NCBI GenBank assembly: GCA_020161245.1
Contig: JAIUOK010000017.1
Location: 1-64,000 of the forward strand
From: Actinomycetota bacterium
GTDB taxonomy: Bacteria; Actinomycetota; Actinomycetes; S36-B12; CAIYMF01
DNA length: 64,000 bases
Reading direction: 5' to 3'
A program made the translations under genes and the position numbers. Every line of letters begins with the position of its first letter. Within the stretch, counting starts at the first letter, position 1. The notes under the pieces are model-generated. The model saw nothing but the letters and a program-made list of their open reading frames with translations, did not search any database and had not been told where the DNA came from. Of this stretch, positions 1-8,886 are shown in pieces.

Positions 1-971
1 AACACCCAGGCGTTGGGTCCGTCGCCGACGAACTCGTCGAGGTGGGAGGCGAGGGCAGCGGCGAGCGGCGCCGGAAGGCTGACCGTTCGAAGGGAGGCCC
101 GCGTCTTGGGGAGGTCCACGACCATCCCGCCCTCGTCCGACCGCCTCATCCCTCGCCTCACGTGCAGTCGGGGCGGTTCAGCGTCAAGTTGCAGGTCGGA
201 GCGCCTCAGGGCCAAGAGCTCCCCTTGCCGCAATCCCGACCAAGCGGCAGCCAGCACGAGGACTCGATACCTGGGCGGCATGGCGTCGGCCACCGCGGCG
301 ACCTGGGCCGGGGTCAGCAGGCGCTCGGCGATGTCCGGTACCCGACCCAGGACTCGTTTGGGGGTTCCGCCGCCGCGGACGCGGCAGGGCTGGGCGTCGA
401 TGAGCTCGTCATCCACGGCCGTTGCCATCGCGGCCCTCAGGACGCGATAGGCCTGCGCTTGCCTGGACCGTCCATCGGAGACCGAGACGGGGCTGACGTC
501 CCTGCCTCGAGCCTGCAGCGACGCGCGGCGCGCCGCGGCGTCCGCTGAAAGGCGTTCGCCCAGCTCGTAGTGCCACCGGCGCACCTGGTCCGGGGTGAGC
601 TGCGCGAGGCGCACCTGACCCAGTGTCGGAGCGATGCAGGTGCGCAGCAGGCCGGAGTACATCTCCTTGGTGCTGGACTTCGCCGACGGGTGCTCTCTGA
701 TCCACCTGGTCACATACTCCTCCACCGTCGGAGACTGGCTCGGCCTCGCCGGCGCCTTCCACACTCCCCGGACCTGATCGGCGTGCTGCAGGTCGAGCCA
801 GGTCGCGGCGTCCGTCCTCGTTGCGAAGGTGATCGGCGCGGATACATAGCGTCCGTCTAGCCCTAGGACGCGCGCTCGAAAGCGTCCCGATGGCAGCCTC
901 TCGACCGAGCCGAAGGGTCGCCGGCGCCGTCGAGGCTTGGGTCCCCCTGCCGGTTGGCTGCTGTTCGTCAT
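1..971 (-). CDS. Tyrosine-recombinase integrase, C-terminus beyond window
   Basis: Site-specific integrase that probably mobilised an element lying to the left of this window. The reading frame is open from the ATG at 971, with AGGAGG 7 bases upstream, to base 1, giving 323 visible residues. Residues about 20-70 resemble the N-terminal arm-binding domain (SGRFRARVLG...), about 90-160 the SAM-like core-binding domain, and the catalytic domain follows. The first catalytic arginine is visible in WSGLRQGELLAL. The H-x-x-R and tyrosine motifs would lie beyond base 1. The tRNA-Gly fragment 130 bp upstream fits an integrase that uses a tRNA gene as attB. The family call is secure; the exact subfamily is not. 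Confidence 0.9.
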   Translation of the reverse strand, partial: MTNSSQPAGGPKPRRRRRPFGSVERLPSGRFRARVLGLDGRYVSAPITFATRTDAATWLDLQHADQVRGVWKAPARPSQSPTVEEYVTRWIREHPSAKSSTKEMYSGLLRTCIAPTLGQVRLAQLTPDQVRRWHYELGERLSADAAARRASLQARGRDVSPVSVSDGRSRQAQAYRVLRAAMATAVDDELIDAQPCRVRGGGTPKRVLGRVPDIAERLLTPAQVAAVADAMPPRYRVLVLAAAWSGLRQGELLALRRSDLQLDAEPPRLHVRRGMRRSDEGGMVVDLPKTRASLRTVSLPAPLAAALASHLDEFVGDGPNAWV

Positions 972-1103
972 GCACCCTCCTGAAGCGAGGGAACAGCGGC
1001 GCGAGCCGCTATTCCACGTTCTCTCCCCTGAGGTGCGCGGATCGACGTCGTGAGTCGGCGTCTGAGCACGAAACCGCCATGATCAGCTCGTCCGGGAGGC
1101 GCC

Positions 1104-1146
1104 CTTCCAAGCTGGTCATGCGGGTTCGATTCCCGTCACCCGCTCC
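1104..1146 (+). other. Attachment-site scar: 3' part of tRNA-Gly(UCC)
   Basis: The segment reads as the anticodon loop (CTTCCAA), variable region, T-arm (GCGGGTTCGATTCCCGT) and acceptor 3' strand (CACCCGC, discriminator T) of a tRNA-Gly(UCC). The matching 5' acceptor strand GCGGGTG and a D-arm are absent upstream, and the anticodon stem does not pair, so this is not a functional tRNA. With the integrase next door it is best read as the attL/attR copy left when an element integrated into the 3' end of tRNA-Gly. The intact tRNA should lie at the other end of the element. Confidence 0.75.
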
Positions 1147-1465
1147 CGCTCGAGCCCTCCCTCCGCGGCGTAGCCGCCGCCGGGAGGGCTCGTCGCGTTG
1201 CGGGTGTCGGGAATCGGGAGGAGCGCCCGCGGGCCTTCTCCCCCCGGCCGCAGGCCGCTCCCGAGGAGGCCTGCCCCACAACGACGGATCCCGTCACCCG
1301 CTCGCACACGGAGCCCCCGCCCCGCCGGCGAAGCCGGCCGGTCCGGGGGCTCCGCCGCTCGCGGGGGGCGGGAATCGGGAGGAGCGCCGCGAGGCGCTGA
1401 CCTCCCGGCCGAAGGCCGCCCCCTCAGGGCCTCGCCCCACAACGACGGATCCCGTCACCCGCCAG
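1132..1465. repeat. Imperfect tandem repeat, about 160 bp, next to att scar
   Basis: The word CCCGTCACCCGC occurs at 1132, 1290 and 1451, that is every 158-161 bp. Each of the first two units then carries a strong hairpin (arms GAGCCCTCCC/GGGAGGGCTC near 1152-1187; GGAGCCCCCG/CGGGGGCTCC near 1312-1353), the shared word GGGAATCGGGAGGAGCGCC (at about 1210 and 1371) and a CCCCACAACGACGGATCCCG ending. The third unit is only a start. The repeated word is the acceptor end of the tRNA-Gly T-arm, so the array looks like serial duplications of the attachment site. No gene is supported in 972-1922 apart from these elements. Confidence 0.7.
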
Positions 1466-1922
1466 GAAGCACGGGCTCGGTAGAGCCGGGCGGTACCGAC
1501 CCGGTGCAGCGTGCGAGGACGTGGGCGGACGACCCCCGACGTCCGCCTCGGTCCACACCCGCGACACCCCGGCGCTGTGGACAGCCTGGGGCGCGTTTCT
1601 TGCTTCTATCGCAAGCAGGGGCACCTTCACCCCAAGAACCCGGGGGCGTCGGCCACTGATCGGGTGAGGCCTACGTGTCGGGTTTGGTTGGGTTGATGGG
1701 GGTTTGTGACTCACTCTGCGTGGTGAATGCCCTCGAACAGGTGAGTGAACCCTGTGCGGGGCCTCACGCTGCGCGGACGCCTGCCTCTACGCTGCTGCCT
1801 TCAGCGCGTCCCTTTCCTGGGCGGGCGCCGGCGCTCGGGCGGATCGAGAGCACCGGCCACCGCAGGACGTGCGCCGTCCCGGCCTGCCCTGGGCCGCGAC
1901 ACGGGGAAGGGACCCGCGCGAG

Positions 1923-3218
1923 ATGAAGGCACGCACCTGGCTGGTCGGCCTGTCCGGCACCACGCTCCTGGCCACCGTCGGCGTCGTCGGTCTCGGGACC
2001 GCCACCGTCGCGAACGCCACCACCCCGATCGAGGTCGCGGCCGGCACCGTCACGATCTCGACGGGCACGACCGACTCGATCGTCTACGACGACGGGGTCG
2101 CGGCGACGCCCAACGTGACGCAGGCGCTGGGCACCAGCGGCAAGTGCGCGCTCTCGCCGGCGAGCGGCAGCCTCGTCGCGTGGAGCTCGACGTCCACCGC
2201 GAACGGCGCTCCCGGCTACTACGGCGACTCGATCGGCGTCAGCTCGGGCAACAAGACGAACGGCACTGCCTGCTCGCAGATCAACCAGGACGCCGGCGAG
2301 TCGCTCGCGCTGCGCTTCACCGGCACGGCGCTGGCGGGCGCGTTCGGCGCCACGCTGCGGGCGACGAGCGCCTCGCTCGACCTCGAGGTGAAGTCCAACG
2401 CGCTCGTCGTCCTGCAGGGCCTCGACGCCGCAGGCGCGCCGATCACCGGCCAGGTCTACAAGCTCTACACGGGCAGCAGCACCGCGCAGAACCCGAACGG
2501 GCCGCTGGCGTCCGACAGCACCAACGCCGACCGCAACTGCACGGCGCAGTCCGACTCCGGCCCCGACTCCGGCGCCAACGACAACTGCCGGTGGATCATC
2601 GACTTCACCACGCCGGTGTCGGGCATCCGCATCACGCCCTCCGTCGGCTCCGCCGACCTCGAGGGCGGCGGCGACTACGGCACGGCCGCCGCGACGAACC
2701 GCACGACGTTCGCGATGGTCGACGTGGCCGACGGCGAGTTCTGCGTGGGCGCCACCCAGACCGCGACGTTCTCCGGCACGGGCGACCCGCTCATCGACTC
2801 CTCGTCGGTGACCCGCCTGCCCGACACCAACGGCAACACCGCGGGCTGCATCCCCTACACCCTGACCGTCGACGGGCCGTCGGTGAGCTTCCGCAAGCCT
2901 GCGGACACGCCGCTCGCCCAGTTCCTCATCACCGTCGACCGCAGCATCACTGCTCCCACCAACCCGGTGGACGCACTGCTCATCGACTGGATCAACCCGG
3001 CCGAGATCGACCCCATCGGCTGGTGCCCGGACGCCGTCTACAACCCGGCATCGACGCCGTCGTTCAACCCCGCGGCCGCCACCGACATGGTGCCGAGCAC
3101 CTCCACGCTCGAGTACACCTGCCTGTACAGCTCGGTGCAGACGCTGCAGGGCGACGGAAGCGTGAACGTCACCGACCGCTTCTACCTGGTCGGCGACCCG
3201 AAGTACGGCGCCTTCTAG
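1923..3218 (+). CDS. Secreted protein of unknown function, paralogue 1
   Basis: 431 residues. It has a Sec signal peptide (MKARTWLVGLSGTTLLATVG..., cleavage near ATVANA-TT) and no further membrane segment, lipobox or sortase motif, so the product is probably released. The ATG at 1923 is chosen because it gives a clean signal peptide and has GGGAAGGG upstream. The mature part is rich in T, S, D and G with several cysteines (NDNCRW, DGEFCVG, GWCPD, YTCLY) that could form disulfides. The protein is co-linear with the next gene and shares the blocks DLEGG, RTTF, DGE-CVG, TRLPD, FRKPA, and an identical C-terminus FYLVGDPKYGAF. I do not recognise the family. Confidence 0.9.
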   Translation: MKARTWLVGLSGTTLLATVGVVGLGTATVANATTPIEVAAGTVTISTGTTDSIVYDDGVAATPNVTQALGTSGKCALSPASGSLVAWSSTSTANGAPGYYGDSIGVSSGNKTNGTACSQINQDAGESLALRFTGTALAGAFGATLRATSASLDLEVKSNALVVLQGLDAAGAPITGQVYKLYTGSSTAQNPNGPLASDSTNADRNCTAQSDSGPDSGANDNCRWIIDFTTPVSGIRITPSVGSADLEGGGDYGTAAATNRTTFAMVDVADGEFCVGATQTATFSGTGDPLIDSSSVTRLPDTNGNTAGCIPYTLTVDGPSVSFRKPADTPLAQFLITVDRSITAPTNPVDALLIDWINPAEIDPIGWCPDAVYNPASTPSFNPAAATDMVPSTSTLEYTCLYSSVQTLQGDGSVNVTDRFYLVGDPKYGAF

Positions 3219-3237
3219 GGAGGGCGGCACCAGCGGC

Positions 3238-3270
3238 CAGGGCCGGCGGAGCGGGGCTCCGCCGGCCCTG
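3238..3270 (+). terminator. Hairpin terminator after secreted paralogue 1
   Basis: Perfect 14-bp stem CAGGGCCGGCGGAG / CTCCGCCGGCCCTG with a 5-nt loop, 20 bases after the stop codon. There is no clear U-tract, as is common in high-GC actinobacteria. The rest of 3271-3652 holds no supported gene and presumably contains the promoter of paralogue 2. Confidence 0.75.
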
Positions 3271-3652
3271 CTCGTATCGGATCCGCTCCTGGCGCTGTGC
3301 TGCATCGGAGCCCGCGCCGGGGGCCGGCCCCCATGAAAGGGCCCGGACCATCCCACGCCGTCCGCATACTGGGAACGCGCCTGAGAGCACCGTGACCGGG
3401 TGACGACCTATCCGTCCGTTTCGCCCGGTTTTCCCCCGCTATAGCCATCACCCGTTGTGATGACTATCGCCCGGCCCGCCGAACGGGGACAGCGGAACCC
3501 TCACGCTCCGCACACCGCGCTGGCTACGGTGGCCGCTTCCGGTGCGCTCCCTCGGGCGGACGCCGACGGCCCGCTCCCGTCGGCAGCGAGTGCGCGCGCA
3601 CCGGGGGGCCGGTCCGCCTGGGGGCCGGAGGGGATCCAAGGGGAACTCACAC

Positions 3653-4966
3653 ATGAACAAGCGCACCTGGGTCGCGGCGCTCGCCTCGACCAGCCTCGTC
3701 GCGACGCTCGGACTGGTGGGGGTCGCCATCCCCGTCGCCGATGCGACCACCCCCGTGCAGGTCCCGGCCGGGACCCTCTCGTTCATCACGGGCACGACCG
3801 ACAAGCTCGTCTACGACAAGGGCACCGCCGCCACCGACGACGACGCCGTGCAGGCGGTCGGCAACGCCAGCCCCACCAGCTGCAACCTCGCCCCCACGTC
3901 CGGCGACCTGCTCACCTGGGGCGCCTCCGGCGGCGTGCCCGGCCTCAAGGCCGACTCCGTCGGCGTCACCAGCGCCCAGTCGACCGGCACCTCGTGCTAC
4001 CGCGTCAACAACAGGCCGGCCGAGGCGCTCACTCTCTCGCTGAACCGCGCTGCGGGCGGCGTGTACGACACCCCGTTCGGCCAGGCCTACGCCAACGCCG
4101 CCAACCTCGACATCGAGATGAAGGGCGACGGCGCGCTGGTCAAGGCGGTCACGAGCAAGAACGGCGCCATCACCGGCACCTTCTACCTCGCCCTCAAGGA
4201 CGACGACTGGTACAGGAAGTCGACCTATACGCAGGTGCCTGCAGGCACGACCATCTGCGGGTCGAGCAAGTACGACCAGCCGTCCAGCACGAGCAACCGC
4301 GACAACTGCTACTGGTCGATCAACGGGGTCAGCTTCGACTCCATCACGCTGTCCGCGGTGCGCGGCGCGTTCTCGCTCGAGGGCGGCAGCGACTGGGGCT
4401 GCGTCGGCACTGCCGACACCCACCGCACGACCTTCAGCCTCGTGGTCGACGCCGACGGCGAGCTCTGCGTCGGCGGCTCGGCCGACACGTCGTCCGACAG
4501 CGTGTTCGACCAGTCGACCGTCACGCGCCTGCCGGATGCCGGAGCCACGAACGAGGAGTGCGGCCAGGCGGTCGTCTACACCCTCGATAGCGACGCGACG
4601 GGCGTGACCTTCCGCAAGCCGGCGAGCGCGATCGATGCGCAGTTCCTCGTGCAGATCACGCGCGTCTACGACACCGACCTGCCCAACCCGGTGCCGGCGC
4701 TGCGCATCAACTGGCTCGACACCCCGGACACCGGCGCCCAGGACATCCCCTGGTGCCCGGAGAGCGTCTACTCCCCCGGGTCGGGCAACGGCGGGCTCAC
4801 CGACTTCGACGCCGCCGGCATCCCCGAGGGCTCTGACGGCTCGTCGCAGCAGCCCGGCGTCCAGTACACCTGCCTCTACGACTCCGACCCGACCCTGGTC
4901 GACGGCGTCCTGACGCAGGTCGACAGCTTCTACCTGGTCGGCGACCCGAAGTACGGCGCCTTCTAG
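3653..4966 (+). CDS. Secreted protein of unknown function, paralogue 2
   Basis: 437 residues. The ATG at 3653, with AAGGGGA upstream, starts a typical signal peptide (MNKRTWVAALASTSLVATLG..., cleavage near PVADA-TT). It matches paralogue 1 along its length: TTP-[IV]-[EQ]-V at the mature N-terminus, SNRDNCYWSI against NDNCRWII, SLEGGSDWG against DLEGGGDYG, DGELCVGG against DGEFCVGA, TRLPDAG against TRLPDTN, and the same terminal FYLVGDPKYGAF. Cysteine placement is largely conserved. There is no membrane anchor or cell-wall sorting signal. The roughly 430-bp gap with its own terminator suggests the two copies are separately transcribed. Function unknown; an extracellular or surface role is inference. 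Confidence 0.9.
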   Translation: MNKRTWVAALASTSLVATLGLVGVAIPVADATTPVQVPAGTLSFITGTTDKLVYDKGTAATDDDAVQAVGNASPTSCNLAPTSGDLLTWGASGGVPGLKADSVGVTSAQSTGTSCYRVNNRPAEALTLSLNRAAGGVYDTPFGQAYANAANLDIEMKGDGALVKAVTSKNGAITGTFYLALKDDDWYRKSTYTQVPAGTTICGSSKYDQPSSTSNRDNCYWSINGVSFDSITLSAVRGAFSLEGGSDWGCVGTADTHRTTFSLVVDADGELCVGGSADTSSDSVFDQSTVTRLPDAGATNEECGQAVVYTLDSDATGVTFRKPASAIDAQFLVQITRVYDTDLPNPVPALRINWLDTPDTGAQDIPWCPESVYSPGSGNGGLTDFDAAGIPEGSDGSSQQPGVQYTCLYDSDPTLVDGVLTQVDSFYLVGDPKYGAF

Positions 4967-4980
4967 GCCGCAGCAGACAA

Positions 4981-5015
4981 CGAGGGGCGGCGTGCCAGGG
5001 GCACGCCGCCCCTCG
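4981..5015. terminator. Bidirectional terminator between convergent genes
   Basis: Perfect 16-bp stem CGAGGGGCGGCGTGCC / GGCACGCCGCCCCTCG with a 3-nt loop. It sits between the stop of secreted paralogue 2 (+) and the stop of the cyclase/ATPase/TPR gene (-), so it can serve both. Confidence 0.8.
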
Positions 5016-5030
5016 GCATGAAGGGACGCG

Positions 5031-8000
5031 TCAGCGCTGGGCGCCGAGCCGGCGCAGGATGGCGTCGGCCTCCGTGGCGGCTGCGGCGGCGGCCGGGTCC
5101 TCGCCCAGCGCCTCGCGCACCTCGCTCTCGAGCCGCAGCAGGCACAGCTCCTCGTAGGGCAGCTCGTGCTCGCGGGCGAGCGCCAGCCCCTCGACGACGT
5201 CGGCCAGGGCGTCGGCGTGCCGGCCCTGCGCCGCCGCTGCTCGCGCGCGCTCGAGGCGGTGGCGCGGCGCCAGCGTGACGGTCTCCACCGTCGCAGGCGC
5301 CGCGGCCTCGACGAGCTCGAGCGCACGGTCGGGCCGGCCCTGGCGCGAGAGCGACTCGGCGCGGACCAGCGCAGCCTCGGCGGCGGAGTCGCGCTGGCCG
5401 AGCGCCACGAGCTCCTGCTCGACCTCCTCGGCGAGCCGCTCAGCCTCCTGCAGGTCGCCGCGCGCCAGCACGGCGCGCGCGAGCTGCAGGCCCCCGTAGG
5501 CGGCGTAGCCGGCGACGCCGGACACGCGCAGCACGCGCACCGCGTCGCCGACGACCTCCTCGGCCTCGTCGAGGCGCCCGAGGTAGACGAGCACCTCGGC
5601 GAGGTTGGTGGCGACGACGGCAGCGCCCACGGTGTCGCCGACTGCGAGCGCCGCCTCCTGGCTGCGCCGGTAGTGCTGCTGCGCCTCGTCCCAGTCGCCG
5701 CTGAAGAAGCGGAACACGCCGAGGTTCATGTAGCCGATGTACACACGGCGCAGGTTGCCGGCCTCCTGCATCAGCTCGATCGCCTCGAGCGTGCGGGCGC
5801 CCACCGTCATGTCGCCGCGTTGGTTGTCGGTGACGTCGAGCAGCGCGAGGGCCTGGGCCAGGGCCTCGTTCTCCTGCACGGCGCGAGCCTCGTCGAGGTA
5901 GCCCTCGGCGACCGATCTCGCGTCGGCGAGCCGCTCCTGCTCGGTGCGGATCCCGGCGCGGACCGAGGCCAGCCGGACGCGCAGGCGGCGCGCCTCGACG
6001 CTGCTGTCGCCGTCGAGCAGCTTCTCGCCGCGGCGCACCTCCGACAGGGCGGCGGTGTAGCTGCCGGCGCGCTGGCGCACCTGCGCCCGCTGGCGCAGCA
6101 GGGCGGCCGCGCGCTCACGGTCGTCGGACGCCAGGGCCAGCGCCTGGCGCAGCGCGTCGAGTGCGGCGTCGTACAGACCTGCGTTCTCCCGCACCTCGGC
6201 CAGGCCCACGAGCAGCCGCAGCCGCTCCTCGGCCGTGACCGAGGGCAGGCCCCGGGCCGCGTCGAGCGCGCGCTGGTAGAGCACCGCGGCGTCGACGTTG
6301 GCGTAGGCGCGGGCGGCGCGCTCCCCCGCCATCCGCGAGTAGGTCCACGTGCGCTGGTCGTCGCCGCCGCGCCAGAAGTGCAGCGACAGGGTGTCGGAGT
6401 CCGCCTCGAGGTCCTCGGACAGCTTCTCCACCGCGCGGCCGGCAGCTGCGTGGAGGCGGGCCCGCATCCGGTAGGCCAGGCCCTCGTAGGCAGCGTCGCG
6501 GATCATGCCGTTGCGGAAGCGCAGCCGGCCCTGGCCGTCGCGCTCGAGGAAGCCGTCGAGGCGCGCGATCGTCGCGGCATCGACGACGAGGTCGTCGCCG
6601 CGCAGCGTCTCGTCGAGCACCGAGGTGCGGAAGGACCGACCGAGCACCGACGCGTAGCGCAGGACCCGGCGGGAGTGCGGGTCGAGGGCGTCGATCTGGG
6701 CGTCGAGCGCGGCGTGCAGGTTGTCGGGCACGGAGTCCAGCGAGCCGAGCTCCTGGAAGGCGCGGGTGATCTCCTCGACGAACAGCACGTTGCCGCCGGC
6801 GCGGCGCACCACCTCGTCGATCTCGTGGGGGCGCATCGGCGTGGCACGGGTGGCCTCGATGACCAGCCGCCGCACGACGTCGTCCGGCAGCGGCCCGAGC
6901 TCGACGACGTCGCCCTCCGGCGCGAAGCCGCCGTCGTCGCGCCTCGTGACCAGCATCGACCAGGGCCTGCCCGCGGTCTCGGCGGCGAAGCGGGCGAGCA
7001 CCTGGCTCGACGCCGCGTCGGCCCAGTGCCCTTCCTCGACCCGCAGGAGCAGCGGCCCGGCGAAGGTGCGCTCCACCAGCCGCAGGACGAGCTCGGCGAT
7101 GCGGTCCGGGCGGAACCGCGGCTCGATCGCACGGGTCTCCGGCGTCTCGGGGATCGACACCGAGACGACGTCGCCGAGCAGCGGCGCCATCGTGATGAGC
7201 TCGGGGGCCAGGCGACGGACGCCGGCGCGGACGGCGTCGGCCATCTCGTCCTGCGTGCCGCGCTCGACCCCGAGCAGCGCGCGCACGGGGTCGCGCAGCA
7301 CCCGGTACGGCGCGGTCGCTCCGTACGGCTCGGCCCGCACCAGGATCGTGCGGACGTCGGGGAAGGCCGACAGCGCCTCCTGCACGACCCGGCTCTTGCC
7401 GGTGCCGGTGCCGCCGCTCACCAGCACGACGCCGCCGGCGCCGGACAGGGCACGCTCGACCGACGACCGGATGCGGGCCACCTCGTCCTCGCGCCCGAGC
7501 AGGGGGAGCCGGCCGGCGCCCGCAGCCTCGCGGCTGCCGAGCTCCTCGCCTACCGCGTGCACCAGCAGCGGCACGGCCTTGCCCTTCATGGCGAAGGGGC
7601 CGGCGGGCTCGGTCGCGAACAGCGTGCGCGAGCGCTCGAGGACGGCGGGGTGCGCGTACATCGTCCCGGCGGGGGCCTTGGCCATGATGCGCGCGGCAGT
7701 GTTGGTGGTGTCGCCCATCGCGGAGTAGGCCGCGCGGTCGAGCGCGCCCACCTCGGCGGCGAAGACATGGCCGCGGTTGACCCCGATCTGGACGGGCAGC
7801 GGCGTCCCGGCGTCGAGGACGGCGCGCATCGCGCGCAGCATCCGGCCCTCGTCGTCCTCGGTCGACTGCGGGACACCCGACCCCATGAAGAACTTGCCGC
7901 CGTCGCTGTCGAGGTCGGTCGCGAGCAGGGTCACGCCCTCCTCGTTCATCGCCGCCATGAACACCTCGGCCGTGCCCTGCAGGGCCTCGGCCACCGCCAG

Positions 8001-8786
8001 CGGCCCGGGGCCGGCGAGCAGCGCATCGGTGCCGCTGAAGCGGGCGAAGGCGATGGTGGCGATCTTGTGCTCAGGGTCGGGCACGCGGGCGGCGAGGTAG
8101 TTGCCGAGCTCGAAGGGGAACAGCGAGCGCAGACGGTCGCCGTGGACGTCCGGCGGAGGTGCTGCAGCAGTGCCGGGCGGGGGCACGGAGCGCCACCGCA
8201 GCAGCAGTGCGCCGTCGTCGCGCGGACGCACCGAGCCGCGCGGCAGCCGCTCGGCGGTCGACGACGTGACGACGATCTGCCCCGCCTCGGCGCTCTTCTC
8301 GGCGTCGGCGGTCGCCGTCGCCCCGGGCCCGAGGATGAGCAGCTCGCGGGTGGGCGCGCCGACGAGGAAGTAGTCGACGGGGCCCGAGTGGATGCCGACC
8401 GACATCTTCAGGCGCAGGCGCCCCACCGAGGTGGGGATGGCTGCCGCCTCGCGCAGGGCGATCCGCATGTCGACCGCCGCCGCGCAAGCTCGGTAGGCGT
8501 GGTCGTCGCCGCGGAAGGCGAACAGCAGAGCGTCGCCGCCGAACTTCAGCAGCTCGCCGCCGCGTGCTCCGGCCATGCCGAGCATGCCGCCGAACACCCG
8601 GTTCAGCGTCTCGATGAGCTCCTCGGCACCGATGCGGCCCCGCCGCGCGAGCCGCTCGGTCAGGGCGGTGAAGCCGGAGATGTCGGCGAACACGAGGGAG
8701 GAGTCGACCTGCTGCCACGCCGATCCGGGAGCGTCGTCGTCCCACTCGAGGGCGATGCGGGGCACATGGCGGCGCAGGTCGGTCAC
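5031..8786 (-). CDS. Tandem class III nucleotide cyclase / AAA ATPase / TPR protein
   Basis: 1251 residues with a GTG start. Two class III cyclase homology domains (about 25-180 and 225-400) are followed by a STAND/AAA-type ATPase (P-loop GGTGTGKS at about 458-465) and a long TPR-like helical region (about 800-1230). Domain 1 keeps both metal-binding aspartates (D35 in FADISGF, D85 in KFGGDA) but has no N-x3-R motif. Domain 2 lacks the aspartates but keeps MGDTTNTAAR (N362, R366). The pair could therefore build one composite active site, as in animal soluble adenylyl cyclase, which has the same domain order. There is no DNA-binding domain or membrane segment. Cytoplasmic cAMP synthesis gated by ligand or ATP is inference. 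It is convergent with the secreted paralogues. Confidence 0.85.
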   Translation of the reverse strand: MTDLRRHVPRIALEWDDDAPGSAWQQVDSSLVFADISGFTALTERLARRGRIGAEELIETLNRVFGGMLGMAGARGGELLKFGGDALLFAFRGDDHAYRACAAAVDMRIALREAAAIPTSVGRLRLKMSVGIHSGPVDYFLVGAPTRELLILGPGATATADAEKSAEAGQIVVTSSTAERLPRGSVRPRDDGALLLRWRSVPPPGTAAAPPPDVHGDRLRSLFPFELGNYLAARVPDPEHKIATIAFARFSGTDALLAGPGPLAVAEALQGTAEVFMAAMNEEGVTLLATDLDSDGGKFFMGSGVPQSTEDDEGRMLRAMRAVLDAGTPLPVQIGVNRGHVFAAEVGALDRAAYSAMGDTTNTAARIMAKAPAGTMYAHPAVLERSRTLFATEPAGPFAMKGKAVPLLVHAVGEELGSREAAGAGRLPLLGREDEVARIRSSVERALSGAGGVVLVSGGTGTGKSRVVQEALSAFPDVRTILVRAEPYGATAPYRVLRDPVRALLGVERGTQDEMADAVRAGVRRLAPELITMAPLLGDVVSVSIPETPETRAIEPRFRPDRIAELVLRLVERTFAGPLLLRVEEGHWADAASSQVLARFAAETAGRPWSMLVTRRDDGGFAPEGDVVELGPLPDDVVRRLVIEATRATPMRPHEIDEVVRRAGGNVLFVEEITRAFQELGSLDSVPDNLHAALDAQIDALDPHSRRVLRYASVLGRSFRTSVLDETLRGDDLVVDAATIARLDGFLERDGQGRLRFRNGMIRDAAYEGLAYRMRARLHAAAGRAVEKLSEDLEADSDTLSLHFWRGGDDQRTWTYSRMAGERAARAYANVDAAVLYQRALDAARGLPSVTAEERLRLLVGLAEVRENAGLYDAALDALRQALALASDDRERAAALLRQRAQVRQRAGSYTAALSEVRRGEKLLDGDSSVEARRLRVRLASVRAGIRTEQERLADARSVAEGYLDEARAVQENEALAQALALLDVTDNQRGDMTVGARTLEAIELMQEAGNLRRVYIGYMNLGVFRFFSGDWDEAQQHYRRSQEAALAVGDTVGAAVVATNLAEVLVYLGRLDEAEEVVGDAVRVLRVSGVAGYAAYGGLQLARAVLARGDLQEAERLAEEVEQELVALGQRDSAAEAALVRAESLSRQGRPDRALELVEAAAPATVETVTLAPRHRLERARAAAAQGRHADALADVVEGLALAREHELPYEELCLLRLESEVREALGEDPAAAAAATEADAILRRLGAQR

Positions 8787-8886
8787 CGCACCGCACCCCT
8801 CTCCATCCCGCGCCGTCGTCCGCCGACGGGCCTGGGCCCGCCCTGCCCATGATCACGGTAGGGGACGAGGGGCATCGCCGACCTGC

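Noticed and set aside
409-975. 188-residue minus-strand ORF in the integrase region
   Set aside because: It lies in a different frame from the integrase, whose frame is open to the window edge and shows clear recombinase motifs; composition is R/A/G-rich shadow.
1081-1146. Functional tRNA-Gly gene
   Set aside because: The 5' acceptor strand and D-arm are missing and the anticodon stem does not pair; only the 3' part is present.
1104-1465. CRISPR array
   Set aside because: Repeated words are spaced by about 160 bp of related sequence, not by unique 30-40-bp spacers, and no cas gene is nearby.
1745-3403. 552-residue and 530-residue ORFs on both strands over secreted paralogue 1
   Set aside because: Arg/Ala-rich shadows of the signal-peptide protein in the 1923 frame, without domain features.
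5166-8852. 1228-residue plus-strand ORF opposite the cyclase/TPR gene
   Set aside because: Antisense shadow created by high-GC codon bias; the minus strand carries the recognisable cyclase, P-loop and TPR motifs.
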